Positions 47,690-60,715 of a DNA stretch of 64,000 nt are shown here, piece after piece (the stretch's first letter is position 1; each line of letters opens with the position of its first letter). Under the pieces are notes generated by a model. The model made no database searches and was not told the origin of the DNA. It worked only from the letters and a program-made list of their open reading frames with translations. This stretch comes from Lonicera japonica (lineage: Eukaryota; Streptophyta; Magnoliopsida; Dipsacales; Caprifoliaceae). A program made the translations under genes and the position numbers. The DNA lies in NCBI GenBank assembly GCA_021464415.1, contig CM038469.1:33451883-33515882 (forward strand), in the 5' to 3' direction.

Positions 47690-48410
47690 GAGGTTTAGGT
47701 GACGTACACTGTACGTCGCTTAAGTTAAGTTTGTTCGTCACCTAAGGTTTAAGCGACGAACCGCGTGTCACCTAAGCTCCGTCACCTAAGTGGCGTGGCA
47801 TATTGTTTAGGTGACGTACAAATAAAGGCGCGTCACCTAAGTATCACTTAGGTGACATACAATGTGTACGTCACCTAGGTGATCCATAGGCGACGTACAC
47901 ATTGTACGTCACCTAAGTGATACTTAGGCTTCGAACGTATAACATGTCGCCTAAGATTCGCTTGTTCGTCGCTTAAAGTTATATCTTAGGTGACGTACCT
48001 TTTTTTGTTCGTCACCTATGATTACCTTTTATGTGACGTACTATTTATGTTTGTCACCTAAAGGTACATCTAAGGTGACGTACTATTTTTATGTTTGTCA
48101 CCTATAAGTATCTTTTATGCGACGTACTCTTTTATGTTCGTCGCCTAAGGTATATCTAAGGTGACATACTCTTTTTATGTTCATCATCTATAAATATCTT
48201 TTATGCGACGTACTCTTTTATGTTCGTCGCTTAAAGGTAACTCTAAGGTGACGTACCCTTTTTGTGTTTGCCACCTATAAGTATCTTTTATGCGACGAAC
48301 TCTTTTATGTTCGTCGCCTAAAGGTAAATCTAAGGTGACGAACCTTTTTTGTGTTTGTCGCCTAAGTGGGACAACTAGGCGACGTACATGGTTTAGGTAC
48401 GTCGCCTAAG
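47690..48410. repeat. Left subterminal array of the large CACTA
   Basis: About 30 copies of (T/C)TAGG(C/T)GACGTAC in both orientations, many forming 'taggtgacgtac..gtacgtcaccta' inverted pairs, with a secondary period of about 120 bp from 48060. Confidence 0.88.
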
Positions 48411-48643
48411 TGAAAAATCATAATTGACAAAATTGCTGAAAATTACAGTAATCTCTGCAACCGAAACTTCATTTTAAATACAAAAATCTGCATTTTATAT
48501 CACAAAATTTTGAATTATATTTACATAAGGTCTAAAATATACAAAGTATATACAAGATAAAAAAATGTTCAATTCTCATAAAAATAAATAAAAATATTCA
48601 ATATTCAAGTACAAAAATAAAGTAAAACAAATGCCTATGGTTG

Positions 48644-48865
48644 CTAGTCGATAAAGGAACCACCGACTGTATCCCGTCGAAGAAGCTCAAGGACTTGACG
48701 TTGCAAGTCAACTATATCCCGTCGAAGCCATTCGTTGGCTTCCATCAGCCTTTCGACCGTGGACCAGAGATCCCCATCGTTCGTAGACGCCGGCCACGCT
48801 TCGCCTCTCGTCTGTAGGTCCTTCCTGTACCCTGACCCCATGCCGAGGATTTTGGTCCTTATCAA
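48644..48865 (-). pseudogene. TNPA-like C-terminal fragment of the large CACTA
   Basis: A 73-codon frame ending in a coiled segment, 'STVERLMEANEWLRRDI..LQRQVLELLRRD', like the C-terminal ends of Ptta/En/Spm-family proteins. Its orientation points to a promoter further right, perhaps in the 50450-50880 block. No other exon of the gene can be recognised between, so the gene appears internally deleted. Confidence 0.5.
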
Positions 48866-49254
48866 AATAAGAATAAAATAACTAAATTAATATTGAACCA
48901 AACTAGCAGTAGAGGAGAAGAACATTAAATTTTTGTAGATAAGAATTCAAGTGTAATACCGAGCATATGTAAGTAATGTAACACCCACATCTTATGTGAA
49001 ATGCAAAGGGTCGAGGGTATGTTTTTTGTAAGCTCATAAATTAAAGTAAACACAACCATATGTCCTTCAGAACAAAGAACCGAATGCCAACCAAAATTTA
49101 ATAATGGATAAATAGCTTACTTTCAATTTCAAGAATTAATTTTAATTGTCTACTATTAAAAAAATTGTAATTATCTATTTCAAAGCATTCCAAAGAAAAA
49201 GAAAAGTATGAATAATAAGTGATTGTCAAAATTTGAAGTAAACACAATAACCTC

Positions 49255-49300
<46 letters not shown>
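49255..49300. repeat. (TTA)n microsatellite
   Basis: About 15 perfect units. Confidence 0.95.
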
Positions 49301-49306
<6 letters not shown>

Positions 49307-49629
49307 AATAAGCAAAGCTCCTAAATTATAAAATGAAAAAAATTCTCAAACATGAAGAATTTAAATATGCCGAGTGCCGACAGCATCGAACACATCAAAA
49401 TTGGGTACATATATAAAGTTGGAGTGGGGAAAAAACAAAGCAACTGGGGTAAATCCAAGGATGGCTGCTTTCTAGGGTGATTAGTAATTAATGTTAGTAC
49501 TTTCTATTTATTAAATATATAAATATATGGAAATACATTGGATAAAAACATAAAAGTTCACTAGGTAGTAGAATGTTAAACTAGTATTGCAGAACTGAGC
49601 CGAGCACTTTATTCTTCAACATGGTTCAT

Positions 49630-49662
<33 letters not shown>

Positions 49663-50506
49663 CAGAATCTGTGAGTTGGTTTTGCATTTGAAAGCAATAA
49701 AGAATTCTACTTTATAGCATCACAATTCACACACCACTACCCACTAAAATAACCTTTTTTAAATTGCCCTCTTTTGTTTCAATTCTGCAAAAATGTGAAC
49801 TTATTGGCAGTTAAAATACAGCGAAGGAAGTTACTCATGGAACAAATGATAATTTTACTTTCAAAAAATAATTTTGTACCCCCACTACAATTTCCATATT
49901 CTTACAACTGTATGTTGAGTAGAATATTGAGATTATAATGATAGCTCTCCTACCATATAACTTGAATGAAATAAATTCTTCAACTAGTAGCCAAATTCAA
50001 ATAGTTATCATACAGAAGTGCATATTAAATAAATTTAGAATTTAATTAAGTTTAACTACTAACTAAATTTTTTTACAAGTCAGGGGATTTCATATAAAAT
50101 ATCTATATTGAAATAATGCAATGAATGGATCTTTTGACGTTTTCTTCTCCTTTTTATATAAAATATCATATAAATTTAGAAGTGCAATGATGTTTTCTTC
50201 TCCTTTTTCTTCCATTTCCACCTATATAGATACAGACAGTATATATGGATATATAATTTCCGGTCCCACTCTTTCTCTCTCTCACTTCAGATTCTCACAT
50301 ACTTGAGCCGATAGAATAACCCAGTTAAAAAATAAAAAATCTAGCAAAACCCAAATTGAATTTTCTAGAGAAATCAATCAACATGCAGTGACCAAACTAC
50401 CATATAAACCCCTCAAATCTTCAAAACAAAATTAAAATTACAGATCTAAGAACAATGAAAGATAGATTTGAACTTACAAATCTTCAAAGCTTCGTCGAAA
50501 TCGAGC

Positions 50507-50725
50507 TTACAATCGGCAATGAATGTGAAAACTTCCAAGGTCTATCCGAGCGATTTAGGTGATCATTCTGCGGCAAAGTGAGAGAACGGCGTAGGATGAG
50601 ATGGTGGTGGGCGATGAAAGCTTACAATCGGCAGTGAATGTGAAAACTTCAAAGGTCCATCCGGGCGGTCATTCTGCGGCGAAGTGAGAGAACAGCCTAG
50701 GGTTAGATGGTGTTGGGCGATGAAT
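50507..50725. repeat. Tandem duplication of about 110 bp in a GC-richer block
   Basis: 'gcttacaatcggcaatgaat' and 'gcttacaatcggcagtgaat' open two copies, both ending in 'gttgggcgatgaa' or 'ggtgggcgatgaa'. Base composition differs from the surroundings. Read on the minus strand it could be the promoter or leader of the TNPA-like gene; this is inferred. Confidence 0.75.
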
Positions 50726-53484
50726 GGGGACCGAGCGATTTAACATCAAGAGTGAGAGTGAAGTCTGAGAGTGAGATTGTGAGGGGAGATCGGTGTGGAA
50801 GAGAGAGTTGTAACTGGAGCGCCGTTTCTAGAGTGAGGGTGAGGTTTCATAATAAGGAGGGTTAGGGTTTGTGAATCAAAAGACAAAGAATTTTAGAGCA
50901 TCTTATGCCCGCGGGGTTCGAAATATTTTGAACAGTTGGGCGGCTAACAAAAAAACAAAATGTTAAAATACTCGAGTCGAGAGGAGAGGATGATATATGG
51001 GTTTCAATCCGATATATATATTGATATAATCACTATATTTAGTTTAATGATAAATTTTTTTAGGAAGAGCATCTTATTTTTATAAAGCAATGTTAATTGT
51101 CTTGTACTACTCAAAATAAAATTACAAAAATCAAATTATTCTACTAATGAAAACAGGTTATATTACTCAAAATAAAATTATGTATCTTATATCTTCTACT
51201 AAAAATAAAATTATGTATTTTATATCTTTTACTCTAATGAAACATTTAAGTCACGAACATTGCCAATGGACGTCTCTTAAGTTAGTTTTAAATTTTCTAA
51301 ATATATTAAATTTTGATGACATATTAACACTAATTATTTTCTTTTCAAATTAGAATTAAAAAAATTTAAAATATAAATATAATAAAAATATAATTCACAA
51401 TAATGTTCATGTAATTCAAGCATAAACTATTAGTCTAATTCTCATATAATTTCTTTGTGTAATTTAAAAGATATTTTTAGCCAACACATATGATGTTAAT
51501 GTAATTCATGGATTGTCAGTGTAATTCACATTTATTCTAAATATAATTAATATATACCAATATGCTTAATCTAATTCAAAGATACTCTTAATATAATTCA
51601 TAGTCATATACTCATATATATATATATATATATTGATAACTCTGACCTATAGCAAAGTATATGGATATATATCGTTAGTATAATCAATGGATACTCTTAA
51701 TGTTGTTTATATATATACTCCTAATATAATACCATATAGTTGTTCTTAATTACTATAATACACGGGCACTCTTGGTATAATTCATCGTTATATATATTAT
51801 CACAGTAACTGATACTATTATTGTGAAATAAGTACTATTATAGGGATAAATATTTATAATCCTAAAATTTATACAATTTCTTTCTTGATTTAATAAATAT
51901 TAGTTTTATTAAAAAATGTTAAAAAATTAACTGATCTAATGAGTGACCCAAATTCGTTAAGCGTACACTCATGTAAACATTCCTTTTATGTACATGTAAC
52001 ATGTATCTAATAAATCGATACTTCTATGTAGCCATGGTGGTTTTTAGAATGAGATAACCAATTCAGTATCATTTTGTATTGAACATGTGAACCCAATAAT
52101 TACCACTCGGATTTATTAAGAAACTAGCTAAACTCGTGTAAATCACCCATCAACATATAACAAAGTTTGTGTAAAATTGATGGCATTGCTCTGACGTTGA
52201 GTAGTTTCTTTCTTTAATTAGTACTCTTATTATTCATTTAAACTATATCATGGAACAAAATATAGATCATACTGAATCGTGTCGTATCCACGTCCAATTT
52301 GATTGACGATATAGCATATCAATTCAATCTGTGATCTAAAAAGATATCTGATATGAATGCCCAATCATATTCAAAAGTTGAAGTAGTAGATGAAACGGGT
52401 TGTGTCGTGAAACGGGTTGTGACAATATAGCATATCAATTGAAGGTTTTTTTTTAATTAATTGAATATTTTGTTGCCCACCTCTCTGGCGTGTCCTTCGG
52501 TTCGTTCAAGTGGTGAGCAATGCTTATGTGCCGTGCTTTTATTAAAATCCCACATATTAGTTTAATGGGTCGTCGTGTTCAATTTTACCAGTGTTTCTTT
52601 CGAATCCGATTCAACTCGACATGACCTATTATCAGGTCTAGTAGCATACACGTTAATCTAATGTGTGCTATTTTTTAACAATTGATTAATTAGCAATATG
52701 AATGTTTTCCTTTATAATTAATATGAACAACATTTCTTAATAGTTATTTTGTCACTAAAATTTCCTTGCTAAAGCTACGTTTTCTTGTAGTGTATTAATG
52801 ATATTGTTCATAAATTTATAAAATTCTTATAGCTGAATAATTAAATATATATATTATAATTATTTTTTATAATCTGTATCGAAGACGTATCATATCCTAC
52901 ATTTTTTTAATTTCTAATTTTTCCGTATCACCGTATCGGTACATCCGATAACCATGTCTATATATGTGCTTCATAGATATAAAACAATGATATTTTACTA
53001 AACTATAAAGCAAAATCCTCCTTTTAGATAAAATGCATTATAAAGTTTCGAGCTATTATTACTTTCTTAATCACGAAAAAATTATATGTTTACTTAAGAT
53101 GCAGACCATCTATTTAATTTTAGTATGACTAGTTTTAAATTGAGTACAATACATAAGGATTATAAAATAACTAGATTATAAAGAGAAAAAAATATATTTT
53201 TCATATTTTAACGACTAAACAAAAGGATTCGCAAATAAAAGTACTAATAAAAAAATATTAATTACAAACATTGTTCCTTAAAAAAAGTATTTAATGTAAT
53301 AATCATTAAGTTATTGAATATAAATTATGAAAAGGTTAAACTATAAAATATGTAGGTTTTACAAAATAAAATTATTTAATTTTCAAATATCAATTATATA
53401 AAATCAAAATTTTTAAAAATTCAAAATGGTCTTATTTTTCAAAATATAAAAATTTCGTGCAAAATTATGGCGGGAAAATAACTT

Positions 53485-54515
53485 TAAGCGACGTACATTG
53501 ATCAATGTACGTCACCTAAGTGGGAATTTTACGCGACGTACATTAATTAGTGTACGTCGCCTAAGTGAATTTTAGAATTTTCAAATATTTGAAATTTCGT
53601 TAAAAATTGCGGCGGGAAAATATCTTTAAGCGACATACTTTTATCATGGTACGTCACCTAAGTGGGAATTTTAAGTGACGTACATTAATCAATGTACGTC
53701 GCCTAAGTCAATTTTTAAAATTTTCAAATATTTAAAATTTCGTTGAAAATTGCGGCGGGAAAATATCTTTAAGCGACGTACTTTTATCAGGGAACGTCAC
53801 CTAAGTTGGAATTTTACGCGACGTACATTAATCAAGGTACGTCGCCTAAGTCAATTTTTAAAATTTTCAAATATTTAAAATTTCGCTGAAAATTGCGGCG
53901 GGAAAATATCTTTACGCGACGTACTTTTATTAGGTTACGTCACCTAAGTGGGAATTTTACGTAACGTACTTTAATCAATGTACGTCGCCTAAGTGAATTT
54001 TTAGATTTTTCAAATATTCAAAATTTCGTTGAAAATTGGGGCGGGAAAATATCTTTAAGCGACGTACTGTTATCAACGTGCGTCGCCTAAGTAGGAATTT
54101 TAGGCGACGTACATTGATGTTAGTCGCTTAAGTGAATTTTAGGAGACATACATTGATATACGTCGCTTAAGTGGAGTTTTAGGAGACGTACATTAATGTG
54201 CGTCACTTATGTTTTAAGAGACGGACATTTATGTTTTAAGAGACGGACATTTATGTTCGTCACCTAAGTTCATTTTTAGGAGACGTACATTTATGTGCGT
54301 TGCTTAAGTGGAGTTTTAGGCGACGGACAATTACATACGTCACTTAAGTGGAGTTTTAGGAGACGTATAGTTACGTACGTCGCTTAAGTGGAGTTTTAGG
54401 AGACCTACATTGGGATACGTCGCTTAAGTGGAGTTTTAGGAGACGTACATTAACGTACGTCGCCTAAGTGAGTTTTAGGTGACGAACCCTATTTGTGTAC
54501 GTCACCTAAAACCCT
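53485..54515. repeat. Right subterminal array of the large CACTA
   Basis: The left half is four to five copies of a roughly 138-bp unit ('attgcggcgggaaaatatct' plus 'aagcgacgtac..gtacgtc'). The right half is a run of 'aggagacgtacattaatgtg' type units about 40 bp long. Confidence 0.88.
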
Positions 54516-54531
54516 TCTTGGCATAGTGGAT

Positions 54532-55130
54532 TTATCAGTTGGAGTCCTTTTTGAAGTTGTGGTGCAATTTTATTCCTATGGACGGTGAGGCTAGCATGGT
54601 TCAACCAATAAAAAAGCAATTTTTAGTCATTGCTTTTTTTAGTTTATGCTCTCAGTCTTCAATCACTACTTATATGGAGATCGAGTATCTAAATGATGAT
54701 TTTTTTTATAACAATGTAGATTTGACAACAAAAGAGTTTTGATTAATTGAAAATGTTTGTATCATATATTTTTCTCTAAATCTATACGTACTAAAGATTT
54801 ATAATTGAATGACCCTTACATTATTCATAAAATGTTACTGGAAATAACAATGTTGACATTATATAGAATAATGATGACATTATAATATATAATGTCAACA
54901 TTATATAGTATAATGTAATTTATAACATTTAATTAAAGTTCGACACTTAGAAAAATATAAATGACAATTTCAAATGTTTATCTTCTGGTCATCCCGTTAT
55001 TTTGCACACCACTAAATATTGTAATATAACTTTATTGTTTATCAAGTAAAAAAATTATTTTTCTTTTTCAAAAAATAATAAAAAGGAAATTATGTTTGGT
55101 TTCACACTTTCTAGTTTCGAACTAGTTTTT
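54532..55130. other. Region between the CACTA element and gene 3
   Basis: A 67-codon frame at 54539-54742 shows no recognisable domain and is probably chance. At 54845-54920 'aatgttgacattatata..' and 'aatgtcaacattatata' form a short inverted repeat. Confidence 0.55.
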
Positions 55131-55131
55131 C

Positions 55132-55140
55132 TATATAAGG
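55132..55140 (+). promoter_or_regulatory. TATA box of C2 gene 3
   Basis: TATATAAGG followed by 'acatccaaccaataag', matching the gene 1 promoter block, 131 bp before the ATG. Confidence 0.75.
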
Positions 55141-55205
55141 ACATCCAACCAATAAGTTAGCGAGCGTCTAAACCCAACCTCCAATCCCACCCCCATATCT
55201 CTTCT

Positions 55206-55231
55206 CCCCCCCCCCCCCCCCCCCCCCCCCC
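55206..55231. repeat. Poly-C tract of 26 bases in the gene 3 leader
   Basis: Lies between the TATA box and the ATG, where genes 1 and 2 have a mixed C/T/A leader ('cttcccccaccacagc'). It is therefore an expansion of the existing pyrimidine leader, within the presumed 5' UTR. Confidence 0.9.
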
Positions 55232-55270
55232 AAACTCCTCGCCACACCATAACTCCAAAACTTTGATAAC

Positions 55271-55924
55271 ATGAGTGATTATGTAGCATGCAGAGAGTTC
55301 GAACTAACCCTAGTTTCAGCCAGAGATGTTGAAAATGTCCGGAAGTTCTTCAAACCAAAAATCTATGCTTTGGTTAAAATTGGGGACAACAAGGGAACCC
55401 AGAAAAAAACTCCGACAGACAAGCCCAACGAGACGAATCCCTTGTGGAAGCACACCATGCAATACATCATAGCCGCCAATGACGTTCATCAATACACGGG
55501 CCTAAACCTAGTCATCGAGTTATACACCGACCGTACGCTTGGGGACAAACGCGTCGGCTATATGAGTATCCCCATATGTGCACTATTTCGTCATGATGCT
55601 AATAGTATCCAAGGAGGTATTACAAGTCTAGAATTTTTTTTGGTAACCGACGCTGGATATGGTAGAGGGTGGGTTACAATTGCATATAGATTTGGAGCAG
55701 AAAAATATGTTAAGAAACTTTCTACGTGGAAGAAATTGGCGAATGTCGGGACTTCGATGGCGGTGCATGGGGCAATCATGTCCACGACCGGATTACATGT
55801 GCCAATTCCAATTCGCGTTTTTAACAAACCACAGATTGTTTGTAGCAAGGCAACTGCCCACACCATTTTTGGTGAGGAATTTTTAGCTGACATCATTCTT
55901 GAAATTGTCCAAAATATCGTTTGA
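55271..55924 (+). CDS. C2-domain protein, SRC2-like (gene 3)
   Basis: Intact single-exon gene, 217 residues, the most diverged family member here. The C2 domain spans residues 9 to about 142: 'FELTLVSARDVENV', 'KIYALVKIGDN', 'TNPLWKHTMQYII', 'VIELYTDRTLGDKRVGYM'. The stretch DRTLGDKRVG is nearer the SRC2 pattern than in gene 1. Compared with gene 1, four extra residues lie in loops (the HQYTG and SIQGG regions). The tail keeps 'KKLSTWKKLANVGTSMAV' and 'PQIVCSKATA'. As with gene 1, a membrane- or partner-binding role is inferred from the family. The frame and the conserved TATA block suggest a working gene, with a CACTA element ending 740 bp upstream of its ATG. Confidence 0.93.
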   Translation: MSDYVACREFELTLVSARDVENVRKFFKPKIYALVKIGDNKGTQKKTPTDKPNETNPLWKHTMQYIIAANDVHQYTGLNLVIELYTDRTLGDKRVGYMSIPICALFRHDANSIQGGITSLEFFLVTDAGYGRGWVTIAYRFGAEKYVKKLSTWKKLANVGTSMAVHGAIMSTTGLHVPIPIRVFNKPQIVCSKATAHTIFGEEFLADIILEIVQNIV

Positions 55925-57560
55925 TTGATGTGTGTATTAGCTCTGTTGTCTCTTCTTTAGTTTAGGGAGTATTACATGTAAGGATATGTTTGATCGCTCT
56001 AGATCTTTCTTAAGAGTCTGTGCGTTAGTCACTTAGTGTTGTTTGTTGCGCTTTAGAGAGATGAGACTCCTATCAAATTAGTTACAAGATCACTCTCTCT
56101 ATGTGTTTTTGTGTGAGTGAGGAACAGTTGTTTATTATATGTAATAATATCTTTAAATTTGAATGTTTCTGTACATTTTTTCAGATTAATGAGATTTATG
56201 TCTCTCCTATTTTGAGATTTTTTGTCCTCTGTCCATTTGGACATGGAAGTGTTTCTTGATTTGCAGGAATTCGAGTGGAGATGAGCATATATATGCTCTT
56301 TTGGGTATAGATCAAACTCAAAACTAAGAAGATTTGTACTTACTCGATCATTTGGTGGCAATTCGGCATGGATGAATACTCTTTTTTGGAAGGTTTTCTT
56401 TGGTCTTGTTTTATGTTTCAAGGGCGTGCCTTGTGAGTATTTATTTTTATTGTCCTTCGCTTTTTAAAGATTTTTTCTTATATCTTTAGGACTTTTTTAA
56501 GATCATTAAAGTATTTCTTTATTCTCGTTGTAATATTCAATTTACTGGAAAGAGTTTAAACTAGTGAAATAGTTCTCCGGCCCTTGTCAACTAATCCAAC
56601 AAGAGATTTCAAACTGCCTCTTGTGAGGTACAAACTTATAAAAGACGGAGAAATGACCGAAAAAGATCGCGATAATTCTCATACATTATGTTTGTAAGAG
56701 GATTATTGGAAACTAGAATGCGTGGCATAATAGGTGCTTTTACAATGTTTATATCTATTAATTCTTGATTATTATTTTTTTGTACATTTTTAAATAATCA
56801 TATGATAATTATTGATCAAGTCTGTGAGCCGTGTACATTATTAGTTTAGAGCTAGGTTCATTGTGGAAATTCTGGTTGAGTTATTATTTATTTTTCTCAA
56901 TTAAAGAAGAATATTTAATAATTTAATAGACACATTAAATATTTCTATTTTTTTTAATTTATAATATAGATAATTATCATACACTGCATGTTGTATGAAC
57001 ATGTGCCACACATTTATGTATGGTTAAATTCACGCTACTAAGCTTGACGTTAGTTTGACAGCAATGGTCTTCTTCAGTTTATTGTGGAAAAAAAAGGCAG
57101 ACACGGAAAGGTCTTCTGTCTTAATAATTATATTATTATTCTCTAGGTTTCAAATAAATAAGGTCTTGTTTGAGACTTTTCTAAAATATAAAATTCCATT
57201 CTTTTTAGATGGAAAATGTATATATATTATTTTTTTTCACCGGTACTTAATACATCTGCAATTAGTATATATTTACATAAAACTAAATTTTGATTTGTTT
57301 CAACCATTAGAAAAATGTCAGACTTGTCCTATTCGTTAAAGTAATTAATATTACACACATTTCGTGTCATATTTTTTTCGTTTTTTTAATTTTTTATGAA
57401 TTTTTATTTCCCAAAAATTATACATTATAATATAAAATAATGTGATGTCAACCCTTGTTAAGGATAAGAAACAATATAATATAACTCTTAATTGTTAAGG
57501 ATAACAATATATGTTAAGGTTTTTAATTGGCAAAAATAGCATGAATTCCCAGAAAATTTT
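55925..57560. other. 3' flank of gene 3
   Basis: First 180 bp match the flank of gene 1 ('tttagtttagggagtatta'); 56870-57550 matches the orphan flank at 34735-35640. No gene is supported; the long minus-strand frame at 56053-56421 has no recognisable domain. Confidence 0.75.
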
Positions 57561-58012
57561 TGTAGTACAAATCAGAGCACATTTTACCGCTCATGACATG
57601 ACCACATTTTTTAAAATCAGAGGGTCATAAAAATTTTAAGTAAATCCAACAATGAAGATTAATGTTTGGCCTATATTCCTCAACTTCTTTTTCAAATTAA
57701 ACCACTTTTTGAAGTAAATAGATAAATTAAGGCACTTTTCAAATTTTTAGTCAAAATAACACATTTTAAAAATAGTAATTTGAAAACACTATTTATTTAA
57801 ATTAAAAACGTGATTTGGATTCACTATATTTTTTGATAAATAGTGAAATCAAATTACTATTCTCTCATCTTTTTACAAAATTGAGAAAATTGTGATTTAA
57901 TCTCACTATTTATCAATAAAAATAGTGATTCCAAATCACTATTTTCAAAAGTGTTCTATTTTAACTAAAAAGTTAAAAAAATAGCTTAATTTAACTATTT
58001 AATTCAAAAACT

Positions 58013-58675
58013 AGGATATTGAAAAATAGGGTTTGTTTGAAAGAAAAAAATATGCAAAAAATCAGGGAATAATATTTTTATAAATTAAGGGTTTATATTT
58101 GACCAAACTCCAAAAGAACTGTAAAGTTAACTTTGCATTAGATTTTTAAATTATATTTTTCTAATAGAATCATGCAAAATTAAATTTGTACTACATGTTT
58201 TTTAGCATATTATTATAAATAAATATGTTATTGACGGTGGTTCAGAATAATTTTAACAAATTACATATTCAAAACTTATTTATTAATAAAATGCACATGA
58301 TAATTTTTTCAGAATTATGCAATGTTAAGTTTGCACTCTTTATTTTCTAAAACATTACTATGTATTTGTGTTTATTTGACTTTGTTTTAAAGTTTTATGA
58401 ATGACATGTAAGAATATACTTGTTAAAAAATATAAACACAACATGCAAAACAAATTTGCATTAAAAAAATTTATTGCAAAGTTAAGTTTGCACAAAACAC
58501 AATTTTTTATAAAGTTAAGTTTGCGCTCAGTCAAAACTCTTATTTTAAAACACAATCGATAAACAAGCCCTTATTTTAGAATGATAATGATATCTAAGCC
58601 CTTATGTCAAAAAAATATTATTCGTTGATTTTTTTGCGAAACACATTGTCACACAAAATATTTTACCTCATTTTT
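58013..58675. repeat. Dispersed repeat rich in GCAAAGTTAAGTTTGCA (copy 2)
   Basis: Collinear with 40062-40725 but without the GGATATGGAT arms that surround copy 1. Confidence 0.8.
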
Positions 58676-60715
58676 AAATTCAAAACTAAGTTAATTTGAT
58701 AAATAAATAAATTAAAAAAAAAAGAGGAAGTCCTGATTCCTTTTTCACTTCAAGAATCCAAATTTCTAAACACAATTATTCCCTCTCTCTCTCTCTCTCT
58801 CTCGCGTAAATTTATCTGTTTTCTCTGCGCCACGATCGCCTATGACTATCTCTCTCTATCAGTTATGGCACACGACATTCAAACTTTTATTTTTCAATTT
58901 TGGTGATATAAGTTAAATTTATTTTTTGCAATTTTATTAATTCTCCAATTATGTACTTTCAATATATTTTTTTATTATTTTATTTCAATATCTTTTCTAA
59001 AAAAGCATTTTTTTTACAATATATATTTTAAAATACGTTTTCTTTTTTTAATGTAAGAACTTGGTTAACCATTCAGAAAGAAAAGAAAAAAAAAACACTC
59101 CTTGGTTAGCCATTTCCATTTTCATGCTCACGATGTTATTCTATGACACTAGAGTGACATATTACTGAAACAAATTATCTCTTCGTCATAATATAGTATT
59201 GTTTTGAGAAGTTGTACTATACGCTTTTAAAATTATACATTGTGCTGACAATAAGCATAACAGAGCAATAGCAACTTTAGAAACATCTATGTTACAACTT
59301 CTCAAAGTAGTACTATGTTCTAACATATACATAATTTATTTAGCAATAGTAACAACATAATTTTATTGATTTTTACCCATCCCATAATTTAATCCTTTTT
59401 ACGTGCATATGGCTCATGTTTTTTTGGCTTTTTCAATATCTATTTATATTTTATTTTAACTTTATGTATCTTAATTATAATTCGATATTGCCTGTATCAG
59501 ACAGCTCGGTTAAATAAAAAATCTAGAGGTTGGTGGAGTATTGTTAGGTGAGTGATAGAGGTTGGGGGAGTATTTAGCAATAGTAAATTAAAAAAATATT
59601 TATTACTAAAAAATGACAACGATTCTATGTTATTCTAATAGATTTGTTCAATCGTTCATTTTATTTTATTTTTTTGTTTCCTAAAATGATAGTTGCCATG
59701 TGATTTTTTGCTTGTGTACAGTTGTAACATTCATTTATTTATATGGGAAGTACACAAGTAAAAGGCCCACATTGTTCACTTTTACGAGGAGGAATGAGGT
59801 TTCCATATTTTGAATCATGGTCTTGTATGAGATTGTCATTTATATTCTTTTAAACGTCCAATATTTATGTTTAATTGTTTTGTAAGTCCTAGCCTTAATT
59901 TATGGTTAATATTGTTGAATTTATGAGACAGAACACTTAAAGTATCCCAAATAATTTATGAAGTATAACTTTTTGTTTGGGATTCTGAATCATTCGTTTA
60001 TTGAGTCTGAAATAAAGAGAATTTCAAGAATTACAACTTTTTAGTTTAGCACTCAACCAAATTCAGCTGGCCAGGGTCTGAAATTGCACACAAAAGTCCA
60101 GCAACAAAAGGGAAGTAAATCCAATAACGTGTGGCACCTACCTCTACTTGTCTCTCACTCTCTTAATTCTTAATAGCCACAACACTCCATCAGATTGGTG
60201 CTTGGGTTCCTTCTCATTACCATTTTTTCCCCTAGTTTTTCTCAATGCCCTTTATTTTAAGGATTAAATGGATGAAATTTTTCATAAAATTTGGTAAAAA
60301 TAATTTCTATAACAAGTCGATTATCTCAACAAAATTTTAATAAGAAATTCAAACCGAAAATGATTGTAATTAATTGTAGAGTACATATACTTAAATTTTG
60401 TGTGCCAGTCCAACGGTCATGAATCATTATTGGCAGAAGTTTCATTAACCTCTTTTTTCCCTTTTTTTTCCTTTTGTTTTATTATTTCTCTAAATCTATC
60501 TAATTTAGAAGTAAGGGGCCCTACTTTTTTCTCTTCCATCTGTGGGCACTCCTCTCATCATCTCTCTCAGACGCAGTTTTACCTTAATTTTTTCTCTCTT
60601 TAAAATTCTCAAGATCTCTATTTTCTCTCATTTTTATTTTATTTTTTCTTTTGGTTTAAGGTGTTATATAGTATTTTATTTATTTTTCCTTTGATGTTAT
60701 AAACATAGATTTAAA
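58676..60715. other. Unassigned AT-rich stretch
   Basis: (TC)n near 58782-58803. No gene or clear repeat otherwise. A 67-codon frame at 60400-60603 is pyrimidine-rich and probably chance. Confidence 0.6.

Larger units (their letters stand above)
48866..53484. other. Interior of the large CACTA
   Basis: AT-rich, no intact gene. It holds a (TTA)n run at 49255-49300, a (TA)n run near 49637-49661, the GC-richer duplicated block at 50507-50725, and a loose repeat of 'taattcatggatactcttaa' at about 51400-51780. It could be filler from nested, now unrecognisable insertions. Confidence 0.6.
47676..54528. mobile_element. CACTA (En/Spm) element, 6853 bp, TSD GAT
   Basis: Starts CACTATGCCCAG and ends with the complement of CACTATGCCAAG; GAT at 47673-47675 and 54529-54531. 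Subterminal arrays of CCTAAGTGACGTAC-type motifs fill 47690-48410 and 53485-54515. A TNPA-like C-terminal fragment is the only transposase-related coding sequence seen, so it is a non-autonomous derivative. It sits in the region upstream of C2 gene 3. Confidence 0.94.
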
